Below are positions 55,821 to 64,000 of a DNA stretch of 64,000 nucleotides, piece by piece. The DNA lies in NCBI RefSeq assembly GCF_014633365.1, contig NC_068352.1, positions 5,572,393-5,636,392 on the forward strand, in the 5' to 3' direction. Position 1 is the stretch's first letter, and every line of letters begins with the position of its first letter. This stretch comes from Diospyros lotus. Taxonomy: Eukaryota; Streptophyta; Magnoliopsida; Ericales; Ebenaceae. The translations under genes and the position numbers were made by a program. Below the pieces are notes generated by a model. That model was not told the DNA's origin and made no database searches. It saw only the letters and a program-made list of their open reading frames with translations.

Positions 55821-57241
55821 TTAGAGCCATTTTGTAATCTTATCATGTTTTGAGTTTTACTTCAATTTGGTCATCGAACTTTAACATTGGTATCAATTTT
55901 ATTCTCAATTGACCAGGCATGTAACCCAGCTGAGGTGGTGTACTGATGTGTCTAATAATTGACACACCAATAAAATGACGTTATTTTACCTTACTATTGT
56001 TACAAACCATAAGACAAAATGAAATTGTTTTAGTAAAATTAATAATCAAATACACAAACCTAATAATCAATAATCAAATACATAAAATTAATAATCAAAT
56101 ACACAAAGTAATCAGATACACATGCACAAAATCAATAATCAAATACACAAATGAATAATTAAAATCACAAACCCAAAATCAATAACCAAATACACAAGCC
56201 CAAAATCACAAAAATATGAAAGTGTTCACCTCCATCCTCACTCTTCAACTACAAGGGGGTGGGCAAAATGGCAAGTTGGGTTAACCCAGATCTAGGTTTG
56301 CTAAAGCTTATTATTAATGGAAAAAACAATGGTGAACGAGGGAGCTTCAATGAAGACCAGCGAAGGGCAATGAACAACGATGGTGAAGTAGTCGAAGAAG
56401 ACGATAAGGTAAGGGCCAATGGCGATGGGGCTGCCAAAATCGATGACTGTTGAAGCGAGATTGGCCAATTAAACTTGAAGGCAGAAGAGGCTGACAGTGA
56501 AGGTTCAGTTGAACATATCAAAGGCCGTCGAGGAGTTAACAGCAGCGACATGCATGAGTTGTTGGTGAAAGCGCGTGAGAGCCGGTCATCGTGATGGCAA
56601 TGTGGTCGACATCTGACGACAGCCGGAGATGGCTGATTTGGGCTACTGTCGGCCACGTTATAAGAGGAAGACAAGGTGATGGTCAATGTAGAGGTGGTCG
56701 AAGATGGTGTTACTCGTGGTGGTGGCGATTCTATTGCTGTATCCACTGTCATCGTAGCCCATTGTTCGTAAAAAACCTAAGAAGACATATGAAAGTGTTA
56801 TGCATAAGGAGAAGAGAAATGGGTTTGTGTATTTGGTTATTGATTTGTATATTTGATTATTGATTTTATGTATGTGTATTTGATTATTTTATGTATTTGA
56901 TTATTGATTTTGTATATGTGTATCTGATTATTTTGTGTATTTAATTATTGATTTGTGTATTTGATTATTAATTTTGTGTATTTGATTATTGATTATTAGT
57001 TTCAGGATATTCACCAAAATAGTGTCATTTTGTCTTATGGTTTGCAACAAGAGTCGGGCAAAACGATGTCGTTTTGTTGATGTATCTATTATTAGACATT
57101 TCAGCATCCCACCTCAATTGCCATGTATGGTAGGGTACACGTCTGGCCGATTGAGGATAAAATTAACACCAATATTATATTAAAGTTTGATGATCAAATT
57201 GAAGCAAAGCTCAAAATAAGATAAATTGCAAATAGCTCTAA
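55821..57241. mobile_element. Mutator-like element (1421 bp) with about 400-bp terminal inverted repeats
   Basis: The left arm (55821-56230) and right arm (56790-57241) are inverted copies: TTAGAGCCATTTTGTAAT against TTAGAGCTATTTGCAATT. Shared inner words are TTACAAACCATAAGAC(AAAATGA) and an AATAATCAAATACACAAA-rich segment. Flanks GTTTAAAATA (55811-55820) and GTTCAAGATA (57242-57251) form a 10-bp TSD with two changes, the Mutator size. The interior 56231-56780 is GC-rich with a 167-residue Ser/Pro-rich frame on the minus strand (56249-56752) that starts in the interior and stops at its edge. No known domain; it could be captured host DNA or a chance frame. Confidence 0.78.
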
Positions 57242-57251
57242 GTTCAAGATA

Positions 57252-57479
57252 AACCAGGCTATTAACCCTTTAAAATAAACCCAATCACAATTTGGTTAAC
57301 TTTAAATTCTTATTAAACCCAAATCGACCCAACCCATCTTTAGTTCCAAAACCACCGAACAAGCACTAAAATACCCTTTTTGTCCTACCCATAAAATAGG
57401 CTAAAAATCCACCCTTGATCTTCTCACAATCTCAATGTTCTCACCATAAAGCTTCACCACAACAACAACTAGTGTGGAC
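57252..57479. other. Spacer with uncertain origin
   Basis: Between the Mutator-like element and the Tat remnant. No recognisable domain; may be decayed pol. Confidence 0.35.
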
Positions 57480-58384
57480 CAAGGAATGTTAAGAGGATAT
57501 TAATAGGCCCAAAAAATATTTGGCGTTGCCCCTAATCTTAATGAAGCTCGAGCTTGATAAGATACTTTACCTATCATGGTCAAGGAAATAGTTAGCTCAG
57601 TCATAGTTCGAAAGGAAAACAAAAGGAAAAGACCAATTTATTACATGTGTAACATCCCTAATTTTTGAGATTTAGAAATTTTTAATTTTGACCTTTGAAG
57701 GGATTATTGAATATTTGAGGATTTAAGGAAAATAATTAATTTATGGGTTTTATGGTGATTTATTGAGTCATGTGAGGTTTTATATTAAATTTGGTATGTT
57801 TTTTGGATTAAATAATTTATTTATAATTATTTGGAGGTTTAAGCAAAATATTTATTTATGGCAAAATAAGAAATTAAGGTAATTATTTTAATTGGGAGTA
57901 TTTAAGGTATTTATGAAAATAATAAAATAAATTAAATTAGTGGATTTCTAGAAATATTGGAGTTAAAGTGTAATTTTGAAAACTGGGTGTTACCCTAAAA
58001 ATAAGCTGCGTGGATTTTTAATCAAGAAGGGTTGTAGATGAGTTGGTCAAGCGTGCCAAGGGGGAGGGAAAGGTCGCGGGATCAAGCCCGTGGACAAGCA
58101 AAATTATTGTTGGGTTTTTAATACCCAGCAGGCGCCAAACAAAGCTATTTGAAGGCGCCTATGCGCCCACGCGCACGACCACGTGGCTGCCAGCTACGCC
58201 AGCTGCCTCCCACGAGTCCAAAATGCCTTTTTCTCCCAAAAATTGAATAATTTTGATGCTATGATGCCCTGCAATATTCCTATCTCCTTAGCCTATAAAT
58301 AGGCAGTGACAGGGGATAATTTTGGGCAAGCTTAATCTCATTAAGAAGAGGTTCCCTTCAAGAGATAAAGGAAAATATCTAAAG

Positions 58385-58640
58385 GCAAGTTTTCTTCCTA
58401 GTTTTTGCAAGTTTTTATTCCTATCTTGCAAGTTCAGTTTCTCTATTTTCAGGTTCATGTTTTTAATTTGCAAGTTCTTATTCCTATTTTGGCAAGTTCT
58501 TCTCCTATTTTACAAGTTTAGTTCCTCTTTTCTCAAGTTTATGTTTTAAATTGCAAGTTTCATTCTCTATCTCTTGTTATTGCAAGATCCTACCTCTTAA
58601 TTTTTTAAATTACAAGTCATTTTCCTATTTTACAAGTTAT
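58385..58640 (+). repeat. TTGCAAGTT(C/T)xTxTTCCTAT repeats downstream of the LTR P TATA box
   Basis: About nine imperfect copies of a unit of roughly 25-30 bp around GCAAGTTTTTATTCCTATTT. They start about 85 bp after the TATA box, so they would lie in the transcribed leader. Confidence 0.82.
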
Positions 58641-58969
58641 TTCCTCTTTTTCTAGTAAATTATTCCATGATTTACATTTATACTTATTGAGTCTCAAATA
58701 GAGTTTTGTATCACCTATCTTTCTTTGGAAATGATGCTTTATTGAGGTCATGCAAGGGTTTGATGTTGTCTTGCATGAATGTTGCGATGTTGTGCATATT
58801 ACTTCGATAATCGCATGCCAGTTATATATGAGAAGTTATTACAAATATGTATGTTATGATAATGCATGAAGCATGTACTTGAAAATGGTTTTTTTTTAAA
58901 TGTGTAAAGGTCTCATGATGAGCGCAACAGATGAGTCCGCAAGATATATCCGCAGAGAGAGCTTCGGCT

Positions 58970-59065
58970 CAAAGTTGGACTTTGGTCCTAGTTTATGATA
59001 TGGACTTCAGTCCTAAAGTTTCGGACTTCGATCCCATGGTTTTGGACTTTGGTCCCATGATTATG
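58970..59065 (+). repeat. TTGGACTTyGGTCCyATG repeats in LTR P
   Basis: Four to five tandem copies of an about 20-bp unit (GACTTTGGTCCTAG, GACTTCAGTCCTAA, GACTTCGATCCCATG, GACTTTGGTCCCATG). Confidence 0.85.
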
Positions 59066-60680
59066 ATTTTAAAAAGATTACATATGAGCACGAATGCATG
59101 TTTCATCATATTATCATGTGAAAGTACCTTAAATGGCTTTCATGACTCTTTTGCTTCTCGATACCCATGACTCTTATGCTCGCTTTCTTCCAATTATACT
59201 TGCTGGGCCTTGTGGCTCATATTTGCTTGCATCATTCCAAGTAAGGGTAAAGCTAAATAAGAGGGCGAGTAAAGTGGATCTGGAGCCTTGGGGTAGAAGT
59301 GTGTACAAAGCCATCTCAATCAAAGGTCTTTAGGGGGTTTTGTGATGTGTATTATTAAGTTATGCTAGTTTATGTTTTAGGTTGCACCCCTGAGAGGATA
59401 TGATGGGTTTATGGACCCTAATATAGTGTGTAATATTAAGTTACGTTTGTGGGTATGTGGACTCTAATGTATATGTCTATGAGTAAGAATGTATGAGTGT
59501 GACATCTGTTGTTATAACAAGGAGGATGTGTAATGCTTAACTTTTGACATATATGTCATCTTTCTTGTGGGACCCTCGTTAGGGGCGCCTACAACATGAG
59601 TAAAAGGCTCATAGGGGTCGAGATCTAATACACCTTGATAAAGAAGCTAACATAAGCCTTTGTGATCTCTGCATGGAAACTTAGGCCTAATTTCAAGCTC
59701 ATCCAATCATAATCCTCATAAGTGATATCGAATATTGGCTTAGGCAAGTTTTGGGGAAATTTTACCTCTTGGGTAGAATACTAAAATATGTCATGAAGCT
59801 AACTAGCTATGATATCGAATAGTGGCTTAGGTAAGCCATCAAGGCTAACTAGTTGACTTCATTACTAAAATGACTTTGGTTTGAGTCATCTAGTGGAACA
59901 ATTGCCTTGGAAGTTAATGGAAGCTCAAACTTGGAGGGGAGAGGGGTGAAGTAAGGTTAATCTTGAGAAGTTCCAAGGGGCAAGTTTGATAATACTCACT
60001 ATATTTTGAGTTTAGAACTTCCAACAATGACGTAAGATACGAGGCATTATCACCAAACTTGGGCTAGCCAAGCAAATAAGGGTAAATTACATTATGTATG
60101 CTCAAATTTTAACCTAGTGGTTCAATAGGTTGTAAGGGAACTCGAGGTCCAAGAGGACAAGATGGCTTGATACTTGACCTTGGTGAAAGGGCTAATTACA
60201 AGGTTTGAAGCTGATAAAATTGAGCATGTCCCCCAATCCCAAAATACCCTAATTGATACACTTTCAAAGATTGCCTTTTCATTTCTCAAATAGCTCTTGG
60301 GTAATTCTCATAGAATCTTTCCCTCAAGCGATCATCAAGAAAGTGACTAAGGATTTATGCATCAATCTGATGCCAAGTTGGATGGACCCAATCATGGCAA
60401 ACCTAATCAAAGACGACCTCCTTGAGCATAAGGGAAAAATGCAAACGCTAAAGAAATACGTAACTAAGTTTGTTACAATAGGGTCGAGCTCTACAAGAAG
60501 TTATTGACTCACCCACTCTTTTAGTGCGTTTGTTTATATAAGGCTAATTATATTCTTAGAGAAATCCACAAGAGGATATGCAGCATTCATATTGGGTCTT
60601 GGCTTGTTTCACCTTAAGTACTAAGATTGACTTAATTGTCAAATGATATACTAGTAGACCAACCCTCACCTTTGTAGGTC

Positions 60681-61689
60681 AAGTAAGTCTTGGACAAGCT
60701 CGGACTTAATGGTAGCTACCGAATGCACTCAACTTTGGACAAAATTAGCACGATTAGCTTTAACCATCATTAGGTTTGTTTTGACTCGAAATCATTTTAT
60801 CACAAGTTGAATTTGAAGTATTAAGCCACAATCTATCCAATACATCTCTAGATAGATATTTTGTTAACTTTGAAATGCAATTTCTTTCACCTTATTGGTC
60901 ATTAATGTGAGTTTAACATGTGATTGTGTTTTTTTTTTCTAACTTTACTTCAGTAGCACACTTTTGGTCCGACTTAACTCAAACCAAATTGAAACTTATT
61001 TGAGTTCAAAGTTTGCTACTTGGTTAATTCTTTATGTTTTTCCCACCTTCGAGTCTAAATATCTTTCAACTCCTTCAACAATTTATGATGAAACTAAGAC
61101 CAATAGGTTTGTTTCAATCTTGTATTTAGAAATCTCAGTAATGTGGCTTGAGTCAATTTGGTAAAATTTTCAACCCAAACTAGGCTTCGTCTAAAATTTA
61201 AATTTATAAGAAATTATACTATGGATCAGACTTTGGAAATTCCACTTTTACCTTCAATTTAGCCCACAAATTGTTTGAGAATAACACTTAGCCCCAAAAT
61301 TTTGAAAAAATTAACAATTAGACCTATTTCTATAATGTCTTCAAAATTAAACTTCTCAACAATTAATATAAATTCTTCCCAATTTTTTATAAAAATACAA
61401 AGAATTATAATTTAAATCTTTAATTTCCCAAAATTTGGCAACATAGTCCAATTTCTCTAAAGTCTTATTTGGTTGGATAGAATCATACCTGATTTAATAA
61501 GAATGTGGATAGGAATCCTCCAAAAGTACATGTGATTACAACCAAGCAATGGAATGGTTGATTCCCTAGGAAATGGGCATTTCTTAACAAAATGGATGGA
61601 ATAGACATTCATTCCTAGGTGTACATTTTACATATCCTCAACTTGTATAAGAAATTACATCATGCCATATATATAATGATTGTCGTAAA
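60681..61689. other. Unassigned intergenic DNA
   Basis: May include further decayed retroelement DNA at its left end. 61450-61680 contains AATGGTTGATTCC- and TAGGAAATGGGCATTTC-like words typical of plant inverted-repeat MITEs, but I could not find two ends. No gene recognised. Confidence 0.4.
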
Positions 61690-64000
61690 TCATTTATAAC
61701 CTCTCCATCCACCCCAATCTACTACCAAATCTTCCCCAAAATCATCATCCACCATTATCCATCAGGAACCACTATGAGGTACTGTTGGAATAGTCATATG
61801 GCAGTGTATGAAATTTAAAATTTTTCGCATCAGAGATACTATGCGGAAGCCTACACAAACCATATGCAGTTTGGGTATTTAAGCAATATAATATTACATC
61901 ATATGCAATACAATGAACAACATACCTGAAAACCCGATGTCAAGTGAGTGTAAAAACTATTTCTACACTGAGATCGTATCTTCCTCAAACTGTGAAAGGC
62001 CTAGTCCATCCACACTTAGTAAGTCTTCTAATATCAACTCATAGTCCTCGTCCCATGCTAGCTAAAGGATGTTGAGTTACTCACACCTATCTATCTCTCC
62101 TGGTCTATTCGAAATCTACAGCTCAATGATTGAGTTATTCGCAACAACACAATAAACAAGGAACAAAAATAAAGAAGAACGAGCAAGCAAAAGGAAGAAG
62201 ACATAAGCTCTGCAATTTCAATTTGCCTCAATCGCCTCTCCCAAACTCCTAATCTTTTGCCTTATATTGGGTCCAAGAGAAGCCTCTACGTGCCTTCTTC
62301 CCCAAGTTAACTACGAAGATAACACATGTAGGCCACTAAACTTAGCAGATGTGGCAAAAATGGTCAATCGTTTCACTCAAGCTGTCAATCATTTCCCAAC
62401 TCTTTGGAAAAACAATAGATAGTCTCCTTAAATTATGGACCATTTCTCCCAACAATAGGGAAAACCAGTTGACCGCTTATAGAGGCAATCAACAATTTTG
62501 ACCTGCATGTTGCATGGTCTCACATGTAGCTGCAATCGATTCATTAATATTTGACGAATTTATAATGTTATGAAAACAACACATGCATAGTTCTGATATC
62601 GGATGCCACATTATACGGTGTGTGACATTCTAGGTTTATCGCTTAATAGCAATGAGATAACATCAAACTCTTTTGACACCAATTAAACACTTCCACCCAT
62701 CTCAAGAATCTTTCCATGTTCTCAAGATGTTTTGAAAGGCCTTGGGTGGGGCTTAGCAATGGCCCAAAATAATATAAGAGGCAATGAAGTCTAAATTCAA
62801 GTGAGACTATTATAGTTGGCAATTACTATGTAATACAATCCTTCCAACACCCAACGTCCCGACTAAGCGAGAGTCATGGTAAGGTAAACTTAGTAACTAT
62901 GTGTATGATCTCATCAACGTGACTAAATGACACCTCAGGAAACTCTTTCCTAATGAATCATACTGCATTAGCCAAGGACTTCCACATCACACTAATAGTA
63001 GACCACATAAGATGTTTGTGCCAACTTAATGAAGGTGATGAATCCTATTTATGAGCATCTACCTCCATGCTCTAGCAATATGAGACCATATAAATGAATG
63101 TTCCCACCTCACAATTGGATGGTTTGTCGCATTAGCAAATCTTGTACACTAATACACAAGACAATTGTGTCACTTCAAGTTAAAAGATCAGTTACACAAT
63201 TGTAACTTAATGACAAAATCACTATCCACTATGCCATGTGATTAGTAATCGACGTCACGTTTAATAAGTTCTAACAACCACCCACAAGTTTACATTAAGC
63301 ATCACATGTTATGCGATATGTGACTCACCACCTTTAACTGTTACTATCTCATACTAATCAAGGTAGTAAACTGCGTGCTAGTCCATAATCGATTAATCAA
63401 ATTCCCCATCTGAATAATCTAAGAACTAGGAACATTTAAGAAATCTCGTTACTAGATAATCTTGTCATACATTCATAACACCTTAAGAATAAGAATCTCA
63501 AACAAGAAATCTAGAGACTCATTTATACATCAAATAGGAATGTAATGAATGATGGAAAACATGTCTTTATTAAATTATACAGAGATACATCAAATGTATT
63601 TACACGACTGTCAGACGTCATTTAAATCTAGCATTAGGGAAAATCACGAACAGGTACTTCCTCTTCCATCTTCATCTTTCTTCTTTTTTTATATTTCCAC
63701 CATTTTTCATCTTGAATTGTCATCCTTTACCAATCTTCATCAAGACCCATCATATCCTCCACCGATCTATTTTTCTCTAACTACCAAAACCACCATGATC
63801 CATCATCTTCTTTGTTAATTAACATCCCTTTAACCATTGAAACCACCATGAACTACCATCTCCTCTAATGGTTTATTTTCCTCTTCATGCCATAAACCAT
63901 CATGACCTACCATTTCCTTCACTAATCTATTTCCCTCTAATTATCGTGAAGACCTACCATTTTCTTTGTCAATCTGTTATCCTTTTTTCACCACAAACAA
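61690..64000. repeat. Degenerate ACCATCA/ACTACCAT minisatellite interrupted by solo LTR M
   Basis: Imperfect units of about 60-65 bp built on ACCACCATGATCCATCATCT, CTAATCTATTTCCCTCTAA-like sequence lie at 61690-61782 and 63653-64000, and continue past the window edge. The LTR insertion splits the array. The short frame across it at 63549-63818 looks accidental. Confidence 0.65.
61783..63652 (-). mobile_element. Solo LTR M (1870 bp), same family as solo LTR R
   Basis: The plus strand starts TGTTGGAATAGTC and ends ATCACGAACA. Perfect 5-bp TSD GGTAC (61778-61782, 63653-63657). The sense strand is minus by comparison with R (27679-37487). Decayed CAATCGATTC / GTCAATC(A/G)TTT / GTTGACC words lie at 62345-62545, upstream of a TATA-like CCCAATATAAGG at about 62263-62274. 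Confidence 0.93.

Larger units (their letters stand above)
57648..59593 (+). mobile_element. Solo LTR P of a gypsy element (1946 bp)
   Basis: Starts TGTAACATCCCTAATTTT, typical of Tekay/Del-like chromovirus LTRs, and ends GGGGCGCCTACA. Perfect 5-bp TSD ACATG (57643-57647, 59594-59598). TATA box CCTATAAATA at 58292-58301. It lies inside the RNase H coding part of the Tat remnant. Confidence 0.93.
57480..60680 (+). pseudogene. Second Tat-lineage gypsy pol remnant, split by solo LTR P
   Basis: Before the LTR: VKEIVSSVIVRKENKRKRPI then YYM. After it: KRLIGVEI, then KLT and AFVISAWKLRPNFK. Together they rebuild the plant Tat RNase H segment (SSVLVREE...PVYYVSKxLxGAE). Then an archaeal-type RNase H (NNDVRYEAL, about 60025) and a linker to integrase (SWMDPIMANLIKDDLLEHKG, about 60380). 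The zinc-binding start of integrase (ANYILREIHKRICSIH, about 60545) follows. Many stops. It ends near 60680. It resembles 39690-42385 in arrangement but is a separate copy. Confidence 0.85.

Noticed and set aside
56249..56752. 167-residue Ser/Pro-rich frame as a protein-coding gene
   Set aside because: Entirely within a Mutator-like element, no known domain, composition follows GC content; listed only as a possible captured fragment.
58043..58246. 67-residue frame in solo LTR P
   Set aside because: Lies in the U3 of an LTR and shows no domain; ordinary chance length.

Overview
This is a plant nuclear window, almost certainly from a dicot. It is AT-rich and intron-style, and it carries plant Ty1/copia and Ty3/gypsy retrotransposons, CACTA, hAT and Mutator-like DNA elements, and one clear plant transcription-factor gene. 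I could not assign a species. Only one locus looks like an intact host gene: an intronless NF-YB (CCAAT-binding HAP3) coding region on the minus strand at 17533-18180. Almost everything else is transposon, much of it nested. Boundaries below were read by eye from TG...CA ends and target-site duplications (TSDs).

Layout. 1-7149: a decayed Tork-type copia element, with a partial 5' LTR, gag, protease, integrase, RT-RNase H and a full 830-bp 3' LTR. A solo LTR splits it between gag and protease (1723-3035). 7150-10460: an LTR-like unit carrying a second, oppositely oriented LTR (7920-10123). 10744-11754: a Mutator-like element with a GC-rich interior. 11755-17100: AT-rich DNA, then an imperfect tandem repeat just downstream of NF-YB. 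19404-20497: two small inverted-repeat elements.

20570-37925 is a Russian-doll region. A minus-strand copia element is split by a 2.9-kb solo LTR, by a gypsy remnant with its own LTR, and by a solo LTR (27679-37487). That solo LTR contains another solo LTR (27976-36104), which contains a 7.1-kb CACTA transposon (28114-35260), which contains a 2.8-kb solo LTR (29775-32576). The CACTA element also carries exon-intron pieces of two host genes, an LPA1/2-phosphoglycerate-kinase-like gene and a 14-3-3 gene.

37996-49180: a diverged duplicated repeat, Tat-type gypsy pol remnants, a tandem-unit array interrupted by a solo LTR and a hAT element, a CACTA MITE, a 934-bp hAT element and another palindrome-rich LTR-like block. 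49989-57241: a second Mutator-like element of the same family, a 1.4-kb solo LTR, a 5'-truncated LINE and a 1.4-kb Mutator-like element with long terminal inverted repeats. 57480-64000: a second Tat remnant split by a 1.9-kb solo LTR, then a 1.87-kb solo LTR inserted in a degenerate minisatellite.

The pattern I find most striking is that many of these LTRs, from several unrelated families, carry a cluster of one short self-complementary word, usually upstream of a TATA box. The word differs from LTR to LTR. TCGA-centred examples are TAGTCGACTA, GTTTCGAAAC, ACTCGAGT, TTGGTCGACC and AGTCGACT; a non-TCGA example is GGTTATAACC. The same LTRs often carry short hairpin repeats on the transcribed side of the TATA box, with different sequence but the same pairing. 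These could be element-specific regulatory and leader-RNA modules.
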